In this document: piece by piece, positions 10,269-21,061 of the stretch | How positions within the stretch are numbered: position 1 is the stretch's first letter | How the letters are laid out: the number at the start of each line of letters is the position of its first letter | Assembly: GCA_036867785.1 (NCBI GenBank) | Contig: CP145409.1 | Location: 868,001 to 932,000 of the forward strand | Direction: 5' to 3' | DNA: 64,000 bases | DNA from: Plasmodiophora brassicae | Lineage: Eukaryota > Endomyxa: Phytomyxea > Phytomyxea > Plasmodiophorida | Notes under the pieces: model-generated | What the model was told of the DNA's origin: nothing | Seen by the model: only the letters and a program-made list of their open reading frames with translations | Database searches by the model: none | Position numbers and translations under genes: made by a program

Positions 10269-12823
10269 ATGGGGGGCGCGCGCAGCGATGAGCATTACCC
10301 GGGCGGGCCGCCCGCCGAAGCAGACGCGTCGTACGAGATCGCGGAGACATTGCGGTACACGGCCGTCCAGACGCGATACCCGGTGGAGTTCACCAAGAAG
10401 GGGTACCGGTGCCAGTTCGCCGGATCCGAATGCACGCTCCTCATCGTGGTCACGATGTACAACGAGGGCGTCGACGAACTCAGGCGCACCATGCGCGGGG
10501 TCTGCGAGAACGTCAAGACGTTCAGTAGGTGACCGCCTGCGACCTGCTTTGGGCGGGGCCGGCTCACGCCTGCCGACAGCGCAACGAGAAGACGATCGTA
10601 ACTTCTGGAAGCGCATCACCGTCTGCATTGTGTCGGACGGGCGAGCCACCGCCAGCCAGGAGACGCTCGAGTGGGCCACCGAGCAAGGCATATTCAGCCA
10701 GGAAGAGATCAACAAGCAGATGGACAGCGGCGCCGATGTGGGCGTGCACCTGTTTGAGACCACGATCATGTGGATGGAGGAGAACGAGCGCAAATCGCGG
10801 TACCCACCAATCCAAGTGGTGCGTGTCAGGTCGTTTGTCGCTGGTGCAGCACGTGCCATAACCGGTCGGCCCCCGTTTCACAGATGTTCGCCCTGAAAGA
10901 GCATAATGCCGGCAAGATCGACAGGTCAGAGCACGGTACAGGTCATACAGCGTGTTCGGTGCTGACTGGTTCGGCGCTCTACGTAGCCACTACTGGTTCT
11001 TCAAGGCGTTCGCCGACCAGATCAAACCCGAGTTCTGCTTTCTGCTGGACGTCGGCACCAGGCCGAAACCAAAGGCGCTGTACTTCCTGTAGGATTAGAC
11101 GATGACGCTTCGTGCCCGTATATAGGAACGTCAATCGGCTGTACAGGTGGGAGACGATGCATCGGAACAGTCAGATCGGGGGATGCTGTGGCGAGATCAC
11201 GACCATGTCGACGTGGTCGGCGAACCCGATCGTCGCGGCGCAGACGTTCGAGTACAAGGTCAGCAACTTCCTGGACAAGGCCAGCGAGAGCGTCGCTGGC
11301 TACGTCAGCGTCCTGCCGGGCGCGTTCTCCGCCTACCGGTACACGGCTCTGGAAGGCGCCCCGCTGGACAAGTACTTCCACCACATTGCCACGCCTATGG
11401 ACGGGCTGACACCATTTGAGGCCAACCAGTAAGGATCTCAACAGTCGACGCGTAAGGCCCAAACTGATACGCTATCAGGTACCTCGCGGAAGATCGTATC
11501 CTGTGCTTCGAGCTGCTGGCCAAAGCTGGCAACAACTACACGTTGCACTACGACAAGCGTGCGATCGCCGAGACCGATTGCCCGACCGGCCTCGTCGACC
11601 TGATCAAGCAGCGGCGCCGGTGGCTGAACGGCAGCCTGCTGGCGTCCTGCTACACGGTGCTGAACACGCTCCGCTTCCTGAAGAACACGACGCATACGCC
11701 GATCCGCAAGGCGGTCGTCACCATGCAATTCCTGTTTACGTTCCTGCAACTGATGATGGCCTGGCTGCTGATCGCCAACGTCTACCTGACGTTCCTGTTC
11801 AGCATGACGATCGTTCTAGGGCCAGATAGCCCCTTGTTCCAGATCCTGCGGTACATCATCCTGGCCCTGATCATGGCCCAGTTCGTCCTTGGGCTTGGTA
11901 CCGGCGATCCGCTGTCTGGTTGCCCTGACTGAACGTGATGGGTCCCAGGTAATCGAGCGCCGGCCGTCGGCAAGAAGTACAAGGCGATCGCCGTCCTGTG
12001 GAGCATCATCTTCGCCGCCACCACAGGCATGTCAATCTACACGTTGGCGACGGGCGCCGTTACGTTCCAGGTCCTGATCGCGGCCCTGGCGGGATCCGTC
12101 GGCCTCCTGCTGATCGCCGCGACGATGCACGGCGACATCGTCGTCGTCCTGGGCAATTTTCTGCAGTACTTCCTCGTTGCACCCGTTTTCCTGGTACGAC
12201 GACCTGCTTGACCAGAACCTTTTCATTTGCCCGCTAACCTCAATGCCTGGCGCTAGGTGATCTTCCCTGTGTACAGCATTTGTAAACGACCTGTCGGTTC
12301 AGGCATGGGATCTGCATCGTGACCGTCGCCCATTGCATAGGCAACCTACATGATATCAGCTGGGGCACCAAGGGCATATCGGAGGCGGCCGAAGCGGTAC
12401 GCGACGACAACGCTGACGCGCACAAGGATGTCAACGAGCGCGTTCGTGCCCGGCTGCGGCGTATCGAGAAGATTCGCAAGGCGGAGAAGGCGCTGAAGGC
12501 GATCCAGCAGGACCGGTTCAGCGATTTCCGCTCGACTGTCCTCCTACTGTGGATGTACGTCGTGTATGCCGCCGTCTGGAAGCAAGTTTGGTAACCGCAG
12601 ACACGGTGGCAGCCTATCCCAGGGGCTGTACGTCAGTCTGATAACGACATTCGATGCCAACCCGGCCGGGAACCACGCGATTGGCAGGTACTTCCTGACG
12701 GTCATGTTCGGCATCGTGGCTGGCCTGAACGGGCTGCGGTTCGCCGGGTCCACCCTGTACCTGATCGTGCACCAGCGCACCAAGAAGCAGAAGCCGCCCG
12801 CTTACCCTTCCCAATACCCTTAG
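10269..12823 (+). CDS. Chitin synthase, division-I type (family 2 glycosyltransferase)
   Basis: It makes chitin from UDP-GlcNAc at the plasma membrane. Ten exons (10269-10524, 10580-10815, 10884-10924, 10987-11088, 11126-11428, 11479-11897, 11949-12175, 12257-12281, 12341-12585, 12623-12823) sum to 2055 nt, a continuous 684-residue protein. Family motifs appear in order: TMYNE (~62-66), [46 protein letters not shown] and the product-binding QRRRWLNG (~357-364), then clustered membrane helices and the late motif [12 protein letters not shown] typical of fungal class I-III enzymes. It is shorter at the N-terminus than many fungal enzymes (no long disordered leader) and has no myosin domain. The last intron (12586-12622) is only 37 nt. 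It ends 60 bases from the deacetylase-like gene on the other strand. Confidence 0.93.
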
Positions 12824-12882
12824 GATGCTCCATACACACATGCGCGACGATATTGTAAACAACGTGGCGGCGGCGGCTGTGT

Positions 12883-14964
12883 TTATAGGACATTGTTAGT
12901 GGTCCGGGTGAGGGATGTAAAGCTGGATGTGGTAAATCCAGTGAACGACCGTAGCGATTCCTCGTCGGCCACCTGAGTCGATATGTCCATCGGCGGCACG
13001 GCCGATGCCGCTTCCAGGGTCGTGGCGTCGAACGGCGTTAACCTCGAATCCGATTCCAGGTCGAATATGTCGCGATCCTCAGCCTCGAACGCGTACCCGC
13101 CGGTGACAATCGCCGGGAACCGGTCCTCGCGACGACGAACCTTGTAGGCAACGAAGACGAGCAGGGCGCAGAGGCAGCCACCAGCGCCCAGCACGTAGGG
13201 GACGTACGCCGGGCCACTTGATGACGACTTGCCCGATGCGGACGTCGGCGCCGGTGTCGGTGCCGACTGGTACCCAGCGGGAGTTGGCGCTGGCGTTGGT
13301 GCAGACTTGTACCCAGCTGGTGTCGGAGCTGGCGTTGGCGCGACGGTTGTCGGCACCGTCGTTCCGCTGCCTGAGGACGCCGCAGCCGACGTGGGATCGC
13401 CCTTGGCACCGCCAGCACTGGCTGCTGACGCAAGCGTCCCCGACGACGCACCCGTCGCCCCTGCACTGCCGCTGGTCGCGCCGTTATCCGTCGTCGTGCC
13501 TGGTGCACCTGTTGCCGTTGTTCCGCCGTTAGCATTGCCACCTGCGCTACCGTCGGCACTCGTCGTAGGCGCCGACGTGGGCACCGCTGTCGGGACAGTC
13601 GTCGTCGTAGGCGCGACAGTGGCTCCCGACGCGGCATCGGTGCTCGTGGCCGGTGTTGACGTAGGCGAGGCAGTCGCACCTGAGTCGGCATCGGTACTGG
13701 TTGTCGGTGCTGCTGTAGGCCCGTCAGAAATGGCATCGACACTCGTTGCCGACGCCGAAGTAGGAACGCCGGTCGTGGAAGCAGCCGTCGTTCCCGAGTC
13801 GATCCCGCCCGCCGTCGAGCGAGTACCACCACCCTTGCCGTTGCCGGTCGTGGCATCAGTTGCAGGAGCGACGGTCCCGGTAGCGCTGGGCGTTGATGAA
13901 GGGGCGGTTGTGGACGCCCCATTCGACTCTGAACCGGCCCTGGCTGGAGCCGTGTTATGACCAGCACTGGTCGTCCCGGCGGGTGCTGTCGCGGTGCCGC
14001 CGGTACCAGCACTATCAGCGGCGGATGACGATCGTGTGCTGGGCGCCGCTGTTCCATCCGACCCCGTCCTGGTAGGCTGGCCAGTTGGTGCCGACGTCGT
14101 TGCGGGCTTAGGCGCTGACCCGATGGATCCGGTTGCCTCGCTGGCTCCAGTTGGAACTGGCGACGCAGGGCTCGACGTCTGCCCATAGAGCGACCTGGGC
14201 GCCCGCGTCGTCGACGACGACGCCGGCTGACGGCAGATGTTCATCAAGGCATCGGCCCTGGCGGACGAGTCGACGAACACCATGCGGCTGATCTGGCTGG
14301 CCGTGACGGCGACGACGTCGGCGTACTGCATGATGGTCGATACGACCTGTGCGGTGGCCTGCTGGCCGACCACCGCCGACAGCTGCGTCAGCGACAGGAC
14401 GAACGGCCTGCGCTCGCCATTGTAATTGTCGGCGAACCTGCCGAGCGTGTCCGCTGCCGATTTGCCTTGGACGACGTCGACCTCGAACAGACCGCCCGGG
14501 GACGTTAGGGCGTAGGGCCAGCTGGACGACGAGCTCGCCGTCTCCGACGAGTCGTAGAGGACGCCGGATCGGAAGGCGGCCAGCCGAACCTGCTGCGGGC
14601 CGCGGAAACCACGAACGTAGGTGAGCTTGGAGAGGCAGGCCAGGTCGGACGGGATGGTGGACTCGGACAGGGCATGCAGGCCGACCTCGTGGCCTTCAGC
14701 GAGGAACGAGGCCAGCTGCGAGGTCGATGACGACGAGCACTGGCTGGCGAACCAGGTCACGGGAACGGCGGTTGTACACGCCAACCGCCCGTTGTGCACG
14801 TTGCGGAACATGGCCATGGCGTCCGGCAGGTACTCCCCTTCGAACGTGAACGATACGAGCTGCGGTTGGTCGTTCCACGAGAACGTGGTCGTCGTGGACG
14901 CCGCGTCCTGGACGAGCAGGACGGCGACGATGACGACAAGCGGCATCAAGGCGGGTTTGGACAT
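12883..14964 (-). CDS. Membrane mucin with chitin-deacetylase-like (NodB-fold) ectodomain, probably inactive
   Basis: One exon, 693 residues from ATG 14964 (the frame extends to 14982 only through a GTG). Residues ~1-22 are a signal peptide. Residues ~27-235 resemble polysaccharide/chitin deacetylases of the arthropod CDA type: LVSFTFEGEY (in place of TFDD), VTWFASQ, FLAEGHEVGLHA, FRGPQQ and VLYDSS...WPYAL. The metal-binding Asp of TFDD is replaced and the second His of the HxxxH box is missing (GLHALSE), so catalysis is unlikely; chitin or glycan binding is possible. A ~330-residue Ser/Thr/Ala/Pro-rich stalk follows, with repeats of (A/S)PTPAPTPAGY(K/Q)S near its end, then a single membrane helix (YVLGAGGCLCALLVFVAYKV) and a ~90-residue cytosolic tail. 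It lies tail-to-tail with chitin synthase. Confidence 0.8.
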   Translation of the reverse strand: MSKPALMPLVVIVAVLLVQDAASTTTTFSWNDQPQLVSFTFEGEYLPDAMAMFRNVHNGRLACTTAVPVTWFASQCSSSSTSQLASFLAEGHEVGLHALSESTIPSDLACLSKLTYVRGFRGPQQVRLAAFRSGVLYDSSETASSSSSWPYALTSPGGLFEVDVVQGKSAADTLGRFADNYNGERRPFVLSLTQLSAVVGQQATAQVVSTIMQYADVVAVTASQISRMVFVDSSARADALMNICRQPASSSTTRAPRSLYGQTSSPASPVPTGASEATGSIGSAPKPATTSAPTGQPTRTGSDGTAAPSTRSSSAADSAGTGGTATAPAGTTSAGHNTAPARAGSESNGASTTAPSSTPSATGTVAPATDATTGNGKGGGTRSTAGGIDSGTTAASTTGVPTSASATSVDAISDGPTAAPTTSTDADSGATASPTSTPATSTDAASGATVAPTTTTVPTAVPTSAPTTSADGSAGGNANGGTTATGAPGTTTDNGATSGSAGATGASSGTLASAASAGGAKGDPTSAAASSGSGTTVPTTVAPTPAPTPAGYKSAPTPAPTPAGYQSAPTPAPTSASGKSSSSGPAYVPYVLGAGGCLCALLVFVAYKVRRREDRFPAIVTGGYAFEAEDRDIFDLESDSRLTPFDATTLEAASAVPPMDISTQVADEESLRSFTGFTTSSFTSLTRTTNNVL

Positions 14965-15304
14965 GGGATTCAGGTATGGCACGAATAGACGGTCGTGTGC
15001 GGGTGCGCGATAATACGAACAATGGATAGCGCCTGCGCGAGTTTGTGTGTGTGGGAGGGCGTATGCGCGTTACTACAGGCGCTCGCGGCGGCGCCGTCCA
15101 CCGATTAAGTTACACGACCTGGTTATGACCGCGCAAGTCATCGATACGCACGGCGGGCGTCATCCTGGATGAGTCAACTCATCCCTCGGGCGGGCGGGGG
15201 TGGGCGCGCGCCAGGCACCTGTTGCCGGCGACCCGCTGCGTGACGGCGGGGTCCAGGGCAGGGCAGGGACGGACTTGCACGGCGGGGCCGTCGCCCGCGC
15301 CACA
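14965..15304. promoter_or_regulatory. Divergent promoter region with bZIP-like palindrome
   Basis: This 340-base gap separates the start of the deacetylase-like gene (minus) from the start of surE (plus). At 15167-15184 there are two 8-base arms, GGATGAGT and ACTCATCC, separated by CA; each half contains the TGAGT/ACTCA core bound by AP-1/Gcn4-type bZIP proteins. No other gene is seen here. Confidence 0.4.
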
Positions 15305-16277
15305 ATGGACTGGGGCGCATCGCCGCCTGCCAGTGTCCTCATTGTGAACGACGACGGCCTGCCGTGCTCGAAGTGGTGCCCGTTCCTGTCGACGTTTATC
15401 GCCGTACTGTCGCAGCAGGGCGGCATCCGGCGTGTCTTTGTGTAAGCGACGCGTCGCCGAGGCTCCTGTCGCGCGCTCGTCTCATCACGCTGCTTGTCGA
15501 CCAGGTGCGTCCCGTCGCGGCAGCAGTCGTGGGTGTCGAAGCGAGTGGAACGGTTTGGCGATATCGGGGCGAGGGTGCTGGAGTCGCCTCCCGCCGCGTT
15601 CCCAGAGTCCAGCGATCCGCCGGGCGCTGATATTCAATGGGCGACTGTCGATGGGAGCCCCGCAACGGCAGTGCTGATTGCTGCTGGGCATTTGTGCCCG
15701 TTTCGCCCCGATTTGGTCATCAGCGGTCCCAACTTTGGGCAGAACTGCGGCACATCGTATATGCTGTCGTCTGGAACAGTGGGCGGCGCTATGGAAGCCG
15801 CGATGCTGGGCCTGCGATCGGTCGCGGCCTCGATTGCGTATGCGGAGGTACATGCCGACTGGTCTACACAACTGGGCGACATTCAGGTGTCGTGCCAAGC
15901 CCTGATGGCCACGATTGCTAAAGTGTGGCGGTCGTGGCCAGATGGCATCCCGCAGCTCGCTTTCAACATCGGGGTCAAACTGGGATCCAGTGCCGACGCC
16001 CAGGTACAACGCCAATGTTGTATTTCTACGACGGCTCATGCTAACCGGCAGCCCACAGGCGAAACTGTGCACAGCACTGTCGGAATCGTATGGGCCGCTT
16101 TACCGACGGATTGACTCGACAACGTACTCGTTCGACCGATGCCTGTTCTCGACGGATGCAGAAGAAGGAACCGATCGTTGGGCGATTAACAATGGCTTCG
16201 TAGCGGTCACACCTATACAGCCGCGTTTCGCTGAACCAACTGTACCGGAGGACACTATGAAATGCCTATTGAGCTGA
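15305..16277 (+). CDS. surE: SurE-type 5'/3'-nucleotidase
   Basis: SurE enzymes are metal-dependent phosphatases that act on nucleoside monophosphates and short polyphosphates. Exons 15305-15441, 15505-16003 and 16059-16277 sum to 855 nt, 284 residues. The metal site NDDG is at residues 15-18 (D16, D17). The following loop with Ser (VPSRQQS) spans intron 1, and the GPNFGQNCG loop supplies the conserved Asn. The C-terminus ends with TDRWAINNGFVAVTPIQP, the usual TDxxAxxxGxVSVTPL pattern. All key residues are present, so it should be active. No signal peptide or targeting peptide is obvious; cytosolic location is likely. Eukaryotic SurE genes are patchily distributed in fungi and plants. Confidence 0.85.
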
Positions 16278-16734
16278 CAGCATCCCTTCTAGTAAACAAT
16301 TGATCGATCGCGAGTCATGCGGTCCCGTCAACCGTTCGACACCCTGATGGAATTCAAACACTCGACCCTCACTCACCATCGGTGAGGCAGATGGGTCTCA
16401 TGCGGCCCCTGATTGCCGATGGATTTCAGCTACCGTTACTCTATAGGCGAGACTGACCCTGCAATGGTGCACTGGGCACTCCATGCGCGTCCTGCGTCGC
16501 CTTCAACGAACCCGACACCTTTACTCGCAAGGGAGGCCTGCGAGGTGCATCCTGACATCGAATTCGTGCACGTGGTACGCTTTCCATGCAAAACCCAGAA
16601 GCTCAATACCAACGTCGTTGCAATATCAGCGCCGTAATCCAGTTAGCAGAGCGCTTGCGATGCGACCGCAGGTGGACGTCTCGGATTCAATAGAATAATG
16701 TTCATTGTAGATGGATGCTTGTCGATCGGGTGCT
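16278..16734. other. Intergenic, no feature seen
   Basis: Convergent 3' ends of surE and the OTU gene flank this stretch. Only short, unsupported frames occur (for example 16413-16637), with no family resemblance and no splice pattern. Confidence 0.5.
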
Positions 16735-18544
16735 TCAAGCGAACGAATGGTTGAGGATCCAGTCGGTCATATGTTCGATGTCGACGTCATCTGAGTTGGA
16801 CAGGCTGCGAATCGCTGTATAGGCATCGATGCAATCTTTGAGCGGGAACTGAAGCTCGACATGACAATGCCGGATCGGGTACGGTAAATCCAACAGCGTG
16901 TCAGCACTGGACAGGGCAATGGCTGACTGAAGCATAGCGGCCTCTTCATCCTCCTTTTGTTTCCTACTCTCTTCAATAGCGGCTTGCAGATCGTTTCCAG
17001 CGTCCATTTCCAGCAGTGACTGATTCTTGCACTCGGCCTCCAGAAGGTTCGTGAGACTTTCGTTTATCGCCTTTTCGATTTCCATCGAGTCGATTCTTTC
17101 TGCCAAATTATTGACGAGCTCCTGCGTACGCGCAGAGGTCCGGGTAAGGGCTTTTTGCTCCATGTAGAAAAGCGGAGGCGGCACGACTGGAGAGCCAGCA
17201 ACAACGACGGAGTTGTAATGGGACTCGAAGTGATAAGAAATTCGGATCGGGTTGGAAACCGTCTTCTGGTTCGAATACGTTCGCATTGGCTCTAACGCAA
17301 CGGCATAGTCAGATCCCCTACCAGTACCGTACTATTCGAACGGCAACCTGCTGAGTAAGCGTATACAAGAATGGGGCGCTCGTAAATCTCAGACATAGCC
17401 TGGATTTCCAGATGATCGCCCCATTCACCAGCACGCCGCATTCTCCTTAAGTACGACGCAAAGTCGCTCTCGGTCGAGTAGTTCGAGAAGAATTCCCGTT
17501 CACGCTCCATGTAGGAACAGCAGAACGTTCTAACTTGAAAATGATGGGAAGGATCACCGTACACTTGATGGCTGACAGCACGAAAGAGGCAGTTTCCATC
17601 GTAATCCATCTCTACTATTCTGGCGTTCAGTCGCGTCCACATCAGGTTGCGGAAGTTTTCCTGTGAGCACAAGACATAACAGAATCAGTCGAGGTGGGTT
17701 AGGTATCGGCATCGAAGCCCTACTTCGTCTTGGAGGGTAGCTCGAAACAACGCGCGATTTTCTCCTGATAAACTATTGCCAGATGAAGGAACTCCTTGCG
17801 CTCCAATGAGATGGGAAGAACAATCCAATCGAAATGGGCTGAGAACCTTCGCGAATCATGCAGAGCGCCTCAGCATCCGTGTCCAGTTCAGCGAGCCGGT
17901 ACGAATCCTTGTTGATCCACTCATCGTATCGCTCGTGCATATTGGAGTAGTGAACCTTGACCATCGTCGAGTTGACTTCCACAATCTACTATGGCGCATC
18001 AGCTCGAACCACGTTGTGACAGACACGCCACTAACCTCGGCAGTCAGCCACATCTCGCGACTGTCGAGAACCATTAATCGATGCCCAACGCACCAGTCCT
18101 GGGAGTGCGACGCGCCTGTCCGCGCAGGCGTGTAGGAATGAAAAGGTCGGATCCGCGGCGAACTTCGCTCAACCCATTCGTCGAGAGCCGGGCGGAACCT
18201 AACACAACGAACGACGCTTCAGCATGGCTCGTGAAAGTAGTCGCATATCCGAACCCTTTGTAATGCAGTAGCACGCGGTCCTCGTACGCGTCTACTATCT
18301 GAGCCTCCATCCAGCGCCGCTCGCCCACATTGTACGCGTCGACCCACGATCGCAGCGACAGGTCCGGGATGCTCCCATTGACCCTGTGGTCGTCGTCCGT
18401 GTCCTCGTCGCGGTCGATGCCGACGACACCCATCTTCTGGTCCGAAGACCTCCGCCCAAAACGCCGAATGACGCGACTGTTCGGCGAACCTCGATCCTTC
18501 CCGGCCGTCTCCGCTCGCGATACATCCGGCGCTGTAATCCGCAT
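16735..18544 (-). CDS. OTUD5-like deubiquitinase with two Tudor-like repeats
   Basis: A cysteine protease that removes ubiquitin chains. Six exons (18544-18255, 18198-18036, 17985-17847, 17764-17724, 17660-17348, 17291-16735) sum to 1503 nt, 500 residues, all phases matching. The N-terminal half carries two related repeats, SWVDAYNVGERRWMEAQIVD...VLLHYKGF...DEWVERSSPRI and WLTAEIVEVNSTMVKVHYSN...YDEWINKDSYRL, resembling Tudor/MBT-type barrels. The OTU domain begins near residue 215 with MDYDGNCLFRAVSHQVYGD (D232, C235) and continues through EWGDHLEIQAMSEIYERPI to SYHFESHYNSVV (H340), closely following human OTUD5. A helical C-terminal region contains SAIAL-type stretches that could be ubiquitin-interacting. 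Family OTUD5 proteins cleave K48/K63 chains; here the Tudor-like repeats suggest chromatin or RNA-protein targeting. The start is shared with a bidirectional promoter. Confidence 0.87.
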
Positions 18545-18717
18545 TCGCACACCTTCCAACCCTGGGCTCCCTAATGAGCAAACGGGGCACAATGAGGCAG
18601 ACGTTGCAAGGTGGGAAGCGACTAACGGTCTGGCCTCGCCAATTTGTGGTGGTGGCACTGAGGCGCGGCCTACCTGGTATTCAGCGACTTATCGTCGCGT
18701 CTAGGTTGTGGACGCAC
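18545..18717. promoter_or_regulatory. Bidirectional promoter between OTU gene and IFT74
   Basis: The assigned start codons (18544 minus, 18718 plus) are 173 bases apart and diverge. The stretch is open in plus frame from an upstream ATG at 18574, so a longer IFT74 N-terminus is possible, but the residues it would add (MSKRGTMRQT...) do not resemble IFT74. Confidence 0.35.
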
Positions 18718-20801
18718 ATGCAGCAGTACCAGTCGGGTACTCCAGTTGTCGCATCGCACCAGGCGTCAGCGGCGGCGGCAGCGCTGGCTCATGCTGGTCG
18801 ACCAGCGCAAGGGCCAGGGGCGCCTGCTGGCGGTCCACCTATGACAGCGTCGGTTCGACGGCCGGTTAGCGCCTTACGGCGCGCTGGGGCCGCTCTCGCC
18901 GAGCAACCTGGCCAGGGTACTGTTCTCGCGGATTCCTACACTGTTGCCAAGGTCCTGATGCGGTCATGTCTTCTAGGTGTTCAGGTGGACTTCCGTCCAG
19001 TGACACAGCATGGAATGACAGGGATGAGACCGGCCACCCAAGGAGGTGGTCGACAGCTTGCTGACAGCTCGTTCTTTGTCGCTGCCCTGCGCAACAAGAT
19101 CACGGAGGTCACCGACGAACTTGCTGTACTTCAGGCAGAACTTGACGCCAGACTCAAAGACCAGTCGGCGAACTCCCACCTCGAACGCAAGTACGACGAG
19201 ATGTCGCAAGTGATCCATGACCTGGAAGGACACCTGGCTGATTACAACCTGACCCTGGACAAGGTTCGGACTGGGACTGATCTGAGAGATCTCAACGACC
19301 GCTGTCAGCGCATGACTACGCAGAACGATCAGCTCAAGCAGCAGGTCGACGACGTGTTTATGTCGAGGTCTACCCAGGACACGCAGCGGGCGAAGCTAGA
19401 CGAGGAAATCGCTCTCATCACCAGGAACGAGGAAGCGTGCCTGACAACCGCGCCAGCAGATTTGCAGCGTACCTACAGGCAGCTGAAGGAAGAGGCGGCA
19501 GCGCTGCAAGCCGACCTGGCTCGTAAAGAGGAGCAGCACGCTGAAGGAGAACGACTGGTCAAGGAGCATGAATCCATGCTCAGCAGGGATGAATATCGCG
19601 TACATCTGCGAGGTCTGGAAATGCAGCGAGAGCTGAAAGAGCTCGAAGAGCAGCGCCGAGAGCTGCGGGACGATTGCGACGCGAACCTTACTGTCGACCA
19701 AATGAGGGAACGGCTTCAGAACAAAGCCAAGGAGGACGCTGTCATCGTTAAGACCATGGAGGAGAGGCTCCGCGCGCTACAGGATGAGATACAACACCTG
19801 CATGAGGCGGTACACGAGCGCGAGGCCCAGAAGGAGAACATGAAAGAGTTCGAGGAGATAACGAAGAAGTACGAGGCGTTATACCAACGCGATAAGGCTA
19901 TGCAGGAGTTCATCGATAAGTTCGAGGTGACCAAGCAGAGAGACGCCGAGCAGAAACGGCAGATCCAGGCACGGATCGTGGCTCTGATGGAACATATCAG
20001 CGACAGCATCGTCAAGAAGGAGAACTTACCTAACTCGAAGCAGGTCTCCGCAATGGAGCACGACCTGACTTTCAAGTCCAAGGAGCTAGACGCATCGCAG
20101 GTCACGCTGGAACGCGTTAAGAAAGGTGTGGATCCCTCAACGGTGAGCGCGTCTGCAGTACTGACTGCCGGGTCTTCGCAGAGCTTGACAAGCGCCGGGA
20201 GGAAATGGAGCAGGTCAATGGATTGAGCGACAAGATCCGCGATGAGCTCGTCAGTCTGGCGTCTCGTGCCGCCGAAATGCAGAACGAGATGGGCATGCTG
20301 AACGATATCGAAGGACTCAAAACGCGGGAAGCGCAGACGAAACAGGTTCCATTGACCCAATTTGGTTCACGGTCGGTCCCGACTGACCCTGTGACGCCGT
20401 CCAGCAACTGCTGCAGGAGCTGGCGGTCGTGAAACACAAACGGGCGGCGATTCAAGTACAAGTCCAGGCTCTTACGAAACAGTACGACGCCATCAAGAAG
20501 GTGATGGGTGGCAGGCAATTCCGTCTTATTACTGACTGACATATCGTGGTAGCGAGTCGCTGATGATGAGGACTGGAAGCGCCTGGAGACACTCGAAAGC
20601 AAATTGCGCACGTACGCCCAGACGACGCACGCCTTGGAAACCCGTCGGTCATATTCGCCTAGTGCCCAGGCTCGTTGATCAACCCGATTCTCAGATATTG
20701 CGGCACGCAAACGCGAATGCGACTTCGAACCGATCCGCGATCAGGTTGTCGCCCTCGTCGCACAAGTCAACAGTTTGCTCGTTGCACAGCATTCCTCGTG
20801 A
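18718..20801 (+). CDS. IFT74: Intraflagellar transport protein IFT74 (IFT-B core)
   Basis: IFT74 pairs with IFT81 to form the tubulin-carrying part of IFT-B, needed to build cilia and flagella. Exons 18718-18916, 18977-20125, 20182-20345, 20405-20500, 20553-20643 and 20695-20801 sum to 1806 nt, 601 residues, against 600 in human. The basic N-terminal head ends with FRPVTQHGMTGM, the IFT74 landmark RPVTQxGLTGM. The rest is continuous coiled coil, with family matches such as ADYNLTLDKV and the end ECDFEPIRDQVVALVAQVN (human SDYQPIKKNVTKQI). All introns are GT-AG and 49-60 nt. Its presence means that the organism makes a motile or sensory flagellum at some stage. Confidence 0.93.
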
Positions 20802-21061
20802 GGTGCCGCCCGCAGTTCGTCCATTATTCCGCATAATGGCAGCGCCTGGACCTGGCTACACTCAAACATGTTTACCTAGTAGTACCATCTGTGCCCATAG
20901 GATTAGGGGCTGATCCGCCCGTAGTCGATGTGATGAACGGCAGTTGCGCAGTAATTGCGACCGGCATTGCCCACGTGCCGCGTCTGACTTGCAGATTCTA
21001 TTCCGGGTGGTGCCGGGTGGGTGCTGACTGTAGTCGGCGACGAGGCCGCCGTGGTGGCGGC

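Noticed and set aside
13229-13960. 243-codon plus-strand ORF with valine/alanine-rich repeats
   Set aside because: Antisense of the Ser/Thr-rich stalk of the deacetylase-like mucin; no start context or motif.
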